From UBA1425 sp051881715 (lineage in GTDB: Bacteria; Bacillota; Clostridia; Oscillospirales; Acutalibacteraceae), in contig JBJEQK010000152.1 of the NCBI GenBank assembly GCA_051881715.1, positions 1-30,694 on the forward strand: a DNA stretch of 30,694 nucleotides, in the 5' to 3' direction. Every line of letters starts with the position of its first letter. Position 1 is the first letter of the stretch. The position numbers were made by a program, and so were the translations under genes. Below are positions 21,746 through 29,799 of this stretch, in pieces. A model generated the notes under the pieces. The model saw only the letters and a program-made list of their open reading frames with translations. It did not search any database and was not told the DNA's origin.

Positions 21746-23440
21746 ATGTATGAAAAATTTGACCCGATGAAAAGTGCGGAACTGGTTCACCACTATATCA
21801 CGAATATGGTTGACCCGGCTTACGACAATCTTCCTTACTGGCTTCTGCTTCCCAACAAGAAGCCCGCAGAAGCGGCGCATTGCAGAGTAGATGATGCGGA
21901 GCTGGTCGGCTCTTGGTACGAGGGGCTTGTCAACGCCATGCGGATGCTGGACACGACCCGGGGAGACGATGTGAAGCAGTCGCTTCGCAGACATTTGATG
22001 AAATCCTGGGGAGAGCACGGACTTCGGTTTTGCGAACCCTACGTGTGGACGCATACGGTACACGCCTCTTTTCATGAAATGGGGTATATTTTGCCGGGTC
22101 TCAACATGATTTCGGAGGATTATCCCGAGGATGAAGAGAATGAAAAGAGAATCTCTGAACTCATCAAGGGAATGCGTTCACTTGTGATTGAGCGAAAAGT
22201 CTGCACATTTTGGTCAGGCGACTCTTTGGAAGATGAAGCGATCTATCAGTTTCCGAATGACGTTTACCTCAAAGAGGGCGGTTTTGATCTGACAAGACAT
22301 ACCGGCAGAGGGGAACAAGCGATCCGTAATGCCGTCATGCTGCAAGCGCTCGTTCGCAGATATGAGCTGAAAAAGGATGAGAATGCGCTTGACCTTGCCA
22401 TCGGAATCGCAAACTATGTTCTCGGTCCGTCAAGATACTTCAACTACAAAATGGAGTTTTTCGGTCATGTCCATTCCGCTATGTGGTTTGCCTGCGGTCT
22501 TGTGAAACTCGGCAGACTAATCGGGAACGAGGAATACATTCTCAAGGGCAAAGGCATCTATGACTATGTACGCAGTATTTCCTCGTCCTTCGGATGGGTT
22601 CCCGAATATGCCCAGTGGCATCCCGTCGAGGAAGAACACTGCGAGACTTGCTGTATTCGGGATATGATCGTCTGTGCGAAAGAGCTTATTTCCTGCGGAT
22701 ATGATGCGTATTGGCTGGACATCAATCTATTCATCCGCAATCAGTTTGTAGAGAATCAAGTGAAATACGCAGGGTACGTCGAGTGCGACAACACAAAGCC
22801 GGACGAAAACGGTATCACCTATCACGACATTGACAAACGAATGATCGGCGGATTTACAGGCGGAAGCGAGCCTGCGTCCATATCCCTTTCCAGATTCCGT
22901 TCGATTGCAGGCTGTTGTGTCGGCACAGCTCCCGTTGCGCTGAAGCTTGCGTGGGATAACGCAATTACCGAAGAAAACGGCGCATGGATTTGCAACATCC
23001 CCTGCGACAAAGAAACGGATACGCTTCGTATGAAATCCGATATTCCCAACGAGGGAAAAATCACCCTGGTTGCAAAAACGGATTGCAAAGCGGGATTCAG
23101 AGTATACCCCTACATGAAAAGTATGACACTTTTCGTCAACGGAAAAGCAGTGGACTGCACAGGCGAAAAAGGCATTGTAACCGTTCCCCTGCACGAGGGC
23201 GATGCACTTGTTTGCTCCTTCCCGATAGATACACAGACACGAAAAGAAACCGTCAGAGGCACGGAGTATACTGTATTTTGGAGAGGTCCCGATGTGGTAG
23301 ACATCACGCCCCGGGGTGAGCACGTGCGGCTGTATCAGCGAGACGACCGCATCCCGAAGTACTATCCCACTCCAGAGGATGTGGTGTACACAGGTGCCGC
23401 AAACTACGGTCCGACCCAGCAAAAGACCGTCGTAAAGTAA
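21746..23440 (+). CDS. GH127-like (DUF1680) glycosidase, putative beta-L-arabinofuranosidase family
   Basis: A 564-aa cytoplasmic protein with an (alpha/alpha)6 barrel and a C-terminal beta domain (KAGFRVYPYMKSMTLFVNGKAVD..). In characterised GH127 enzymes a zinc ion is held by Glu and three Cys, one of which is the nucleophile, in an E-x-C..CC pattern. The same pattern is here: Glu300-Thr-Cys302 in EHCETCC and Cys390-Cys391 in SIAGCCVG. Glu287 in PEYAQ is a possible acid/base. Some features depart from the typical GE..(T/F)xYDLPN..YxETC motif, so the substrate may differ. The start is uncertain: ATG 21746 with a weak GGTGAT upstream is preferred to 21731. A secreted SGNH hydrolase gene follows 13 bp downstream. 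Confidence 0.7.
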   Translation: MYEKFDPMKSAELVHHYITNMVDPAYDNLPYWLLLPNKKPAEAAHCRVDDAELVGSWYEGLVNAMRMLDTTRGDDVKQSLRRHLMKSWGEHGLRFCEPYVWTHTVHASFHEMGYILPGLNMISEDYPEDEENEKRISELIKGMRSLVIERKVCTFWSGDSLEDEAIYQFPNDVYLKEGGFDLTRHTGRGEQAIRNAVMLQALVRRYELKKDENALDLAIGIANYVLGPSRYFNYKMEFFGHVHSAMWFACGLVKLGRLIGNEEYILKGKGIYDYVRSISSSFGWVPEYAQWHPVEEEHCETCCIRDMIVCAKELISCGYDAYWLDINLFIRNQFVENQVKYAGYVECDNTKPDENGITYHDIDKRMIGGFTGGSEPASISLSRFRSIAGCCVGTAPVALKLAWDNAITEENGAWICNIPCDKETDTLRMKSDIPNEGKITLVAKTDCKAGFRVYPYMKSMTLFVNGKAVDCTGEKGIVTVPLHEGDALVCSFPIDTQTRKETVRGTEYTVFWRGPDVVDITPRGEHVRLYQRDDRIPKYYPTPEDVVYTGAANYGPTQQKTVVK

Positions 23441-23453
23441 AGGATGGTACCAA

Positions 23454-24323
23454 ATGAAAACGATCCAAAAGCTTCTTGTGCTCTTTCTGTCGGTAATGCT
23501 GATTGCATTCTGTTTTCCGCTGTACAGCTTTGCAGAATACTACGACAAGTCCACCGAACAGGAAGGCACCGTAAACCTGCTTGTACTGGGCGATTCTATC
23601 GCTGAGGGTTATGGCGTGCGCAACGCTTCACAAGCGGCATACGCACGCATCGTTGCCGATACAAACGGATATAATTACCGCAACTTTGCACGGATGGCGC
23701 ACGATACCGCAGACCTGCTTTATGAGATCACGAGTGTCGAAACCATTGTCGAGAGTGTTCGTTGGGCATATATCATCCACATCTCTACGGGTTCCAACAA
23801 TTATCTTGCCAACCCCGATGTTGTATCCATTGCCATCGGCGCACTGCTGGGCGTCAACAACAGGCAGCTCGATACGATTGCCGACGAAGTCTATGCGGAT
23901 TATCTGAAAATCTACGACAGAATCCGTGAACTCAATCCCGATGCGACAATCATTCTAAACAACGTTTACTGCGCATGGAGCGGTCTCGGGTACATTCCCT
24001 TTATCAAAGCGTCCGGTCGCGTCAACGAAAAGATAGAGTTGCTCCAAAAAGCGCATGAGGACATCCTTGTCCTCGATATAGATTCTATCATCACAGGACA
24101 TCACGAACTCATTGCAAAAGATTGCGTGCATCCCAACGCCCAAGGCAATGTCCGCATTGCAAAAGCTATGCTCGAACTGCTCAAAGCACACGGACTCGGG
24201 GAACAAACAGAACCCGTCGTTTTGACCGAAGGCATCGACTACAACTACTATGTCATGATGTTCGGTAAATTTGGCGGAAGTATCATCGGATGTATCATTA
24301 AAATTCTAACGCTTAATTTCTAA
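23454..24323 (+). CDS. Secreted SGNH/GDSL hydrolase
   Basis: A 289-aa esterase/deacetylase-type protein. Residues 1 to about 27 are a signal peptide ending in SFA. Block I is LLVLGDSIAEGYG with nucleophile Ser48, block III is STGSNNYL, and block V is DCVHPNAQG with Asp223 and His226 completing the triad. The C-terminal stretch GGSIIGCIIKILTLNF is hydrophobic and may tether the protein to the membrane. SGNH enzymes often deacylate glycans or lipids. AAGGATGG precedes ATG 23454. The gene follows the GH127-like gene after 13 bp, so both probably act on the same carbohydrate, one inside and one outside the cell; this is inferred. Confidence 0.85.
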   Translation: MKTIQKLLVLFLSVMLIAFCFPLYSFAEYYDKSTEQEGTVNLLVLGDSIAEGYGVRNASQAAYARIVADTNGYNYRNFARMAHDTADLLYEITSVETIVESVRWAYIIHISTGSNNYLANPDVVSIAIGALLGVNNRQLDTIADEVYADYLKIYDRIRELNPDATIILNNVYCAWSGLGYIPFIKASGRVNEKIELLQKAHEDILVLDIDSIITGHHELIAKDCVHPNAQGNVRIAKAMLELLKAHGLGEQTEPVVLTEGIDYNYYVMMFGKFGGSIIGCIIKILTLNF

Positions 24324-24368
24324 AATACAAAAGGGAGCTGTCACACAAAACAGCTCCCTTTTGTATTT
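24323..24368. terminator. Bidirectional terminator between convergent SGNH and ACT-domain genes
   Basis: A perfect 19-bp stem (24323-24341 with 24350-24368, loop of 8 nt) whose core AGGGAGCTGT/ACAGCTCCCT is flanked by A- and T-rich arms, giving T-tracts on both strands. It lies directly between the two convergent stop codons. Confidence 0.93.
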
Positions 24369-24371
24369 GTT

Positions 24372-24776
24372 TTACGCCTCGATACCGGCAGCCGCCAGCG
24401 TCTTTGCGGCGAGGGCGTTATCTTCCACGCGAAGGATGATACACGCTTTGCCCTGACTTCTGGACAGGAATGCATAGGAATAGGCAAGGCTCAGGTTATT
24501 GTCCGCCAGTACGGACAAAATCTTCGTCAGACTGCCCGGTGCATCCGGCACGGTCACAGCCAAGACATCCGTCAAACTGCATACCCAGCCCTTGTCACGC
24601 AGCAGTTTTGCCGTCTGCTCCGGCTGATCCACGATGATGCGCAGAACGCCGTAGTCCTGTGCCTCGGCAATAGAGAGTGCAAGCAGGTCAATTTTATAAA
24701 CAGCCAGAACATTGACCAGTTCAGAAAGCTGACCCGGTTTGTTTTCAAGAAAAATAGAAAGCTGACTTACGACCAT
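24372..24776 (-). CDS. Tandem ACT-domain protein
   Basis: A 134-aa protein of two ACT domains: residues about 3-65 (VSQLSIFLENKPGQLSELVNVLAVYKIDLLALSIAEA) and about 70-134 (VLAVTVPDAPGSLTKILSVLADNNLSLAYSYAFL). ACT domains bind amino acids or similar ligands and commonly control metabolic enzymes. Such small ACT proteins are often encoded beside phenylacetate-CoA ligase, as here (17-bp gap), and probably sense an aromatic or branched amino acid. AAAGGAG precedes ATG 24776 by seven bases. Last gene of the long minus-strand run. Confidence 0.88.
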   Translation of the reverse strand: MVVSQLSIFLENKPGQLSELVNVLAVYKIDLLALSIAEAQDYGVLRIIVDQPEQTAKLLRDKGWVCSLTDVLAVTVPDAPGSLTKILSVLADNNLSLAYSYAFLSRSQGKACIILRVEDNALAAKTLAAAGIEA

Positions 24777-24793
24777 AGTTGTGCTCCTTTCGA

Positions 24794-26095
24794 TCAATAA
24801 AGCTTACGCTTGTCAATAACACGAACAGCTTTGCCTTCACTGCGCGTAATGGATTTCGGGGCAACAAGATGAACCTTGGCGCTGATGCCCAGCATGGCAC
24901 GCAGTGCCGCAATGATCTCCTTCTCCTTGTTGGCGATGGCGGTCACGGAATCCGCAAACAGTGCATCCGTCATTTCGACTTCGATATCAAACGTATCCGT
25001 GTTGTTGACACGGTCGATAATGATCTGGTAGTTGGCGGGCATACCCTGATTCAAAAGAACCGTCTCGATCTGGGACGGGAAAACATTGACACCACGGATG
25101 ATCAACATATCATCGGAACGACCCATGGGCTTGGACATACGGATGTGTGTACGGCCACAGGAACAGGGTGTCGGGTTCAGTACGCAAATGTCCCTCGTGC
25201 GGTAGCGGATCATGGGGAAAGCTTCCTTGGTAATGGAGGTGAAAACAAGCTCACCCTTGGAGCCCTCGGGCAGGACTTCGCCCGTCTCAGGGTCGATAAT
25301 CTCCACAATGAAGTGATCCTCGTTGACGTGCATACCCTTCTGCTCCTCGCACTCAAAGGAGACGCCGGGACCACTGAGCTCAGTCAGACCGTAAATATCA
25401 TATGCCTTGATGCCGAGTTTGTCCTCGATATCGTGGCGCATCTCCTCCGTCCACGCCTCTGCACCGAAGATACCTGCACGCAGTTTCAGACGGTCAATCA
25501 CGCCGGATTCGATGGCAGATTCGGCAAGATACAGTGCATAGGAAGGTGTACAGCAAAGGATGGTGGATTCCAGGTCCTCCATAAACTGCAGCTGACGCTC
25601 CGTATTGCCGGAGGACATGGGCAGTGTCAGAGAGCCGACCTTATGAGAGCCGCCATTCAGACCGGGACCGCCGGTAAACAAACCGTAGCCGTAGCAAACC
25701 TGTACAACATCTTCATTGGAGCCGCCTGCCGCAACGATCGCACGGGCGCAGCAGTCCTCCCAAAGGTCAATGTCATGCTGCGTATAAAACGCCACGACAC
25801 GTCTGCCGGTGGTGCCGGAGGTGGACTGGATGCGAACGCAATCCTTCAGAGGTTTGGCAAGCAAACCGTAGGGATAGGCGTCGCGAAGATCGCTCTTGCT
25901 CAAAAAAGGAAGCTTGTGCAGATCCTCGATGCCATGGATGTCCTCCGGCGTTACACCGGCTTGTTCCATCTTGGCACGGTAATACGGCACGTTTTCGTAA
26001 ACGTGATGGATTTGCTTCACAAGGCGCTCACTTTGCAGCGCCTTGAGCTGTTCGCGGGGCATGGTTTCAATTTCCGGTTGATAATAATTTCCCAT
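24794..26095 (-). CDS. paaK: Phenylacetate-CoA ligase
   Basis: A 433-aa AMP-forming ligase of normal PaaK length. IQSTSGTTGRRVVAFYT is the ATP-binding loop; GYGLFTGGPGLNGGSHKVG and YDIYGLTELSGPGVSFEC follow; IRYRTRDI and GRSDDMLIIRGVNVFPSQIE are the hinge region; the C-terminal SEGKAVRVIDKR holds the catalytic Lys region typical of PaaK. It makes phenylacetyl-CoA (or another aryl-acetyl-CoA) from ATP and CoA. In gut anaerobes it usually works with indolepyruvate:ferredoxin oxidoreductase in aromatic amino acid metabolism, but those genes are not seen. ATG 26095 has AAAGGA nine bases upstream; 26104 is rejected because no spacer would remain. Confidence 0.92.
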   Translation of the reverse strand: MGNYYQPEIETMPREQLKALQSERLVKQIHHVYENVPYYRAKMEQAGVTPEDIHGIEDLHKLPFLSKSDLRDAYPYGLLAKPLKDCVRIQSTSGTTGRRVVAFYTQHDIDLWEDCCARAIVAAGGSNEDVVQVCYGYGLFTGGPGLNGGSHKVGSLTLPMSSGNTERQLQFMEDLESTILCCTPSYALYLAESAIESGVIDRLKLRAGIFGAEAWTEEMRHDIEDKLGIKAYDIYGLTELSGPGVSFECEEQKGMHVNEDHFIVEIIDPETGEVLPEGSKGELVFTSITKEAFPMIRYRTRDICVLNPTPCSCGRTHIRMSKPMGRSDDMLIIRGVNVFPSQIETVLLNQGMPANYQIIIDRVNNTDTFDIEVEMTDALFADSVTAIANKEKEIIAALRAMLGISAKVHLVAPKSITRSEGKAVRVIDKRKLY

Positions 26096-26163
26096 TTTGA
26101 CCATTCCTTTCTTTCATGCGTTTCGGCAAATCCGATCCGCACAGCATTCGATATATATGCAGA

Positions 26164-26550
26164 TCATCCGTGATCCGCAAGGATCCTTTGCAGGATCTCT
26201 TCATCCGCCGGACAAAAATCATACGCCGCAATCTCCGACGGTAGAATATAAGTGATCGCCCGGTGCTCCAGCAGTTTTGGTGTGCCGGACACAACGGTAG
26301 CCTCAAACAAGGTCAGGTGCACGCAAATATCCGGGTAGGTGTGTACCACCTCCATATAGATGCGCTCAGGGTTCACCTCGATGTCCAGCTCTTCCCTGCA
26401 TTCCCGTATCAGAGCCTGCTGCTTGGATTCCCCGGGTTCCACTTTGCCGCCAACAAACTCCCACAAAAACCCTCTGGCTTTATGCGCCGGTCTTTGGCAA
26501 ATCAGGAAACGATCCCCCTGCCAAATCAATGCCGCCACGACCTCGACCAT
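26164..26550 (-). CDS. NUDIX hydrolase, MutT-like (8-oxo-dGTP diphosphatase type)
   Basis: A 128-aa single-domain hydrolase. The Nudix box GKVEPGESKQQALIRECREEL fits Gx5Ex7REUxEE with both Glu metal ligands present. LIWQGDRFLICQRPAHKARGFLWEFVGGKVEPGE is very similar to MutT. Likely house-cleaning of 8-oxo-dGTP, perhaps other NTPs. ATG 26550 has GAGAGG upstream and starts one base after the stop of the metallophosphoesterase gene, so the two are translationally coupled. Confidence 0.92.
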   Translation of the reverse strand: MVEVVAALIWQGDRFLICQRPAHKARGFLWEFVGGKVEPGESKQQALIRECREELDIEVNPERIYMEVVHTYPDICVHLTLFEATVVSGTPKLLEHRAITYILPSEIAAYDFCPADEEILQRILADHG

Positions 26551-26551
26551 G

Positions 26552-27433
26552 TCAGCCTCTCTTTCTGCGCAGAACCGGGACACTCGGGCGTTTCTGTGTG
26601 TACATCTCCCCTGTTTCCAGATAGATCTGCGTTTGGAAGTCCGACTCCCCGTCCAGAAGGTCTATGATTCTCGCGCCGCGCGGGAATCCCTCCAGCCCAT
26701 AGCACTGATAACCGCTTCCTCTGCCGTAGCAAAGGCGGATGCCGTGCAGTGTGCCCTCAAAATCGTTGATGTGGTCGTGTCCGACAAACATCCCGCGCAT
26801 TTTGCCCGTTCGTGCCATTGCCGAAAACAAACCGTCGTTGTATCGTGTGGCGCACACGGCTTCCATATTGTAACCCTTGCAGGGTTCATAATCCCAAACT
26901 TCCAAATACTCCGGGATCGGCACATGGAAAAATGCCAACTCACTGTGCGCCGCAGGCAAGGCGGCGGAAGTTTTTCTGTACCAGTCCAGCTGTCCGGGAA
27001 GAAATTCCCCGGTGTGCGAATCCATAAAAAACAGCGTCCAGGAATCGCCCACCGACACAACATAGTTGCCGTGTCCCTCTGCCGCACTGTCCCCCAGTTC
27101 AAACAGGGAATAGGGACGGTTCAGAAGCATATGTGCAAAGGTGTCCCGTCCGATCTTGTCACCGTCGTGGTTACCGAGAACAGGCGCCCACGGAACGGCG
27201 CACGACTCCAGCACATCGCACAGCGCCTGCATGGCGTCCACGTCGTCCATGGTCTCGCCCCATGTCAGATCCCCGGTGATCGCCAGCAAGTCCGGCTTCG
27301 TATCTCGAACTGTCTGGCGAACCAAAGAAAGCGTTTGCGCAAACTCCTTCGGACGCTCCGTTGTGATCAGATGCAGATCTGTCAGCTGGCAAATGCGAAA
27401 ATGTCCGTCTGCATGAAAAGGCAATTTTTGCAT
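26552..27433 (-). CDS. Metallophosphoesterase (calcineurin-like)
   Basis: A 293-aa phosphoesterase. The dinuclear metal motifs are in order: CQLTDLHLIT, LLAITGDLTWG, VLGNHDGDKIG, FFHVPIPE and MFVGHDHINDFEG. Such enzymes act on phosphomonoesters or diesters; the closest-looking group is that with purple acid phosphatase/icc-like size. No signal peptide. The ATG at 27433 has AGAGG that lies within the last codons of carA, whose stop is 4 bp upstream, so it is coupled to carA. The link to pyrimidine/purine synthesis is not explained. Confidence 0.9.
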   Translation of the reverse strand: MQKLPFHADGHFRICQLTDLHLITTERPKEFAQTLSLVRQTVRDTKPDLLAITGDLTWGETMDDVDAMQALCDVLESCAVPWAPVLGNHDGDKIGRDTFAHMLLNRPYSLFELGDSAAEGHGNYVVSVGDSWTLFFMDSHTGEFLPGQLDWYRKTSAALPAAHSELAFFHVPIPEYLEVWDYEPCKGYNMEAVCATRYNDGLFSAMARTGKMRGMFVGHDHINDFEGTLHGIRLCYGRGSGYQCYGLEGFPRGARIIDLLDGESDFQTQIYLETGEMYTQKRPSVPVLRRKRG

Positions 27434-27437
27434 AAGG

Positions 27438-28505
27438 TTAACCTCTATCCATTAAACCGATAAACATATCGAAAAGCTCGTTGGTGTCCTGCGGACCGCC
27501 GCACGCCTCCGGGTGAAACTGGACGGAAAACGCCGGTGCATTCTTGTACAGCAGTCCTTCATTGGTGCCGTCGTTGAGGTGCACGAACAGTTCTTCCGCC
27601 ACGTTTGGGTCTACACTTGTCCCCACCACGGCGTACCCGTGGTTCTGAGAGGAAATGTAGGTCTTTCCCGTTTTGGCAGACAGAACGGGATGATTGGCGC
27701 CGCGGTGACCGAATTTCAGCTTCTCGGTAGAAAAGCCGTTTGCCAGCGCCAACAGCTGATGTCCGAGACAGATGCCCATGGTCGGGATCTGCTCGGGGAT
27801 CAAGGCGCGCAGCGTTTCAATGACCTGAGGATTGTCCTGCGGGTCACCGGGACCATTCGTCAGGAATATCCCGTCCGGGCGCATCGCCAGAATCTCCGCT
27901 TTGCCCGTATTCCACGGCACCACGGTTACATCACAGTTTCGTGCATGAAGTGCACGGATGATGTTGCTCTTGACGCCGAAATCCAGCATAACCACTTTAT
28001 ACTGACCGTTTTCCGCCGGAAAGCTGCGCACTGTTTTTGTACTGACCGCCTCCACCGCACGCTCGATCTTGTACTTGCGGATCTTGTCGAGGTCAGCATT
28101 GGCGGGATGATCGGCCAGCATACCGTTCATCGTGCCTCTCGAACGCAAAATCTGCGTGAGCGCACGGGTGTCAATGCCGTATATGCCGACAATATTGTTG
28201 CGTTTGAGGTAGTGGTCGATGGTTTCTTCACAGCGGAAGTTGGACGGCGTTTCGCAGTATTCGCGCACGATAAAGGCACTCGCACCGGTGCGTTCGCCCT
28301 CTGCATCCTCGGAAATGATGCCGTAATTGCCGGCCAGCGGGAATGTCTGCACGATCCCCTGTCCGTAATAGCTCTGGTCGGTCAGCATCTCAATACAGCC
28401 GGTCATGGACGTGTTGAAAACGATCTCCGCAATCACTTCGCCGTCCGCACCGAAGGCTTCCCCACTGAACACGGTGCCATCCTCTAATATTAAAAATCTT
28501 TTCAT
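27438..28505 (-). CDS. carA: Carbamoyl-phosphate synthase small subunit
   Basis: A 355-aa glutamine amidotransferase subunit that channels ammonia to CarB for arginine and pyrimidine synthesis. The N-terminal CarA domain (LILEDGTVFSGEAFGA..FNTSMTGCIEMLTDQSYYGQ) is complete. The GATase domain carries GPGDPQDNPQV, the nucleophile Cys in MGICLGHQLLALA, and His/Glu in QFHPEACGGPQDT. Start at 28505 is one base after the purA stop, suggesting coupling. Unusually, carB is not next to it; downstream is a metallophosphoesterase instead. carB must be elsewhere, or lost; the window cannot show this. Confidence 0.96.
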   Translation of the reverse strand: MKRFLILEDGTVFSGEAFGADGEVIAEIVFNTSMTGCIEMLTDQSYYGQGIVQTFPLAGNYGIISEDAEGERTGASAFIVREYCETPSNFRCEETIDHYLKRNNIVGIYGIDTRALTQILRSRGTMNGMLADHPANADLDKIRKYKIERAVEAVSTKTVRSFPAENGQYKVVMLDFGVKSNIIRALHARNCDVTVVPWNTGKAEILAMRPDGIFLTNGPGDPQDNPQVIETLRALIPEQIPTMGICLGHQLLALANGFSTEKLKFGHRGANHPVLSAKTGKTYISSQNHGYAVVGTSVDPNVAEELFVHLNDGTNEGLLYKNAPAFSVQFHPEACGGPQDTNELFDMFIGLMDRG

Positions 28506-28506
28506 C

Positions 28507-29784
28507 TTATTTCATCTCGAAATACTGGTCACGTTCGGGACCGACGGAAACATACTGGATCTTGCAGCCGACTGCCTTTTCGATGTAGAGGATATAGTCC
28601 TGCGCCTCTTTCGGCAGTTCTTCAAAGCTGCGGCAGCCGGAAATGTCCGTGTGCCAGCCGGGAACATAGGTGTAAACGGGCTGTGCTCTCTTCAGCTTTT
28701 CGCCGGAGGGGAAGCTTTCTGTCTCCTGTCCGTTGACCAAATACTTGACGCAAACCGGGATCTGCTCGTAAACAGACAGAACATCCATCTTGGTCAGCGC
28801 CAGCGTGTCCGCACCCTGAATGCGCACACCGTAACGGGATGCGGGAACGTCAAAGCCGCCGACGCGTCTCGGTCTGCCGGTCGCTGCACCGTACTCGCCG
28901 CCTGCCTCGCGAAGCTTATCCCCTTCTTCTCCGAACAGCTCGCAGGTGAACGGACCCTCGCCCACACAGCTGGAATAGGCTTTCATGATACCGATCACAT
29001 TGTCCAGCTTGATGCCGGGAACGCCTGCGCCAACAGGAGCAAAGCCGGCGATATTGGAGGAAGAAGATGTGTAAGGATAGATGCCGAAGTCGATGTCACG
29101 CAGTGCACCCAGCTGTGCCTCGAAAAGGATCTTCTTGCCATTTTCATGGGCTTCGGTGAGGTACTCTGTGGTGTCGCAGACAAACTTCTTCAGCGGGTCG
29201 CCGTAGGTATGCAGCCACGAAAGCATCTCGTCCGCACTGATGGGCTCGTGACCGTAGCCCTTTTCCACCAGCAGATTCTTCCACTCCACGATATCGTGCA
29301 TCTTTTCCCGAAGCACGTCCTCATCCTCAAACAGGTCGCTCATGCGGAAGGATTTTTTCATGTATTTGTCGGAATACACCGGCGCAATGCCCCGTCTGGT
29401 GGAGCCGAATTTTTTGTCGGCAAGACGTTCTTCTTCCAGAATGTCGAGCAGTTTGTTGTAGGGCATACAGATGGTTGCACGGTCGCTGATCTTCAGGTTT
29501 TCGGGGGTAATCGTGATCCCCTTTTCGGTCAGGCGTCCCATCTCGCCGATCAGATGCTCGATGTCGATCACCATGCCGTTGCCCATGACATTGACGGTAC
29601 CGTCGCGCAAAATGCCGGAGGGCAGCAGGTTCAAAATAAACTTGCCGCGCTCGTTGACGACCGTATGTCCTGCGTTGTTGCCGCCCTGATAGCGGACGAT
29701 AATATCGTACTCTCTGGAAAGCAAGTCCACCATGCGGCCCTTGCCCTCATCGCCCCAGTTGATGCCGGTAATTGCTGTAAGCAT
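28507..29784 (-). CDS. purA: Adenylosuccinate synthetase
   Basis: A 425-aa enzyme that makes adenylosuccinate from IMP, aspartate and GTP. GINWGDEGKGRMVD (residues 7-20) is the GTP-binding loop with catalytic Asp12; RYQGGNNAGHTVVN holds catalytic His; GSTRRGIAPVYSDK and TGRPRRVGGFD bind IMP; LTKMDVL binds the guanine. Length is normal. GAGGGTG precedes the ATG. It follows purB by 15 bp, so the two-step IMP-to-AMP pathway is encoded together. Confidence 0.97.
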   Translation of the reverse strand: MLTAITGINWGDEGKGRMVDLLSREYDIIVRYQGGNNAGHTVVNERGKFILNLLPSGILRDGTVNVMGNGMVIDIEHLIGEMGRLTEKGITITPENLKISDRATICMPYNKLLDILEEERLADKKFGSTRRGIAPVYSDKYMKKSFRMSDLFEDEDVLREKMHDIVEWKNLLVEKGYGHEPISADEMLSWLHTYGDPLKKFVCDTTEYLTEAHENGKKILFEAQLGALRDIDFGIYPYTSSSSNIAGFAPVGAGVPGIKLDNVIGIMKAYSSCVGEGPFTCELFGEEGDKLREAGGEYGAATGRPRRVGGFDVPASRYGVRIQGADTLALTKMDVLSVYEQIPVCVKYLVNGQETESFPSGEKLKRAQPVYTYVPGWHTDISGCRSFEELPKEAQDYILYIEKAVGCKIQYVSVGPERDQYFEMK

Positions 29785-29799
29785 AATTTACACCCTCAC

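Noticed and set aside
24779..26173. A 464-residue plus-strand frame opposite paaK
   Set aside because: Antisense to a well-recognised PaaK of normal length; unlikely to be translated.
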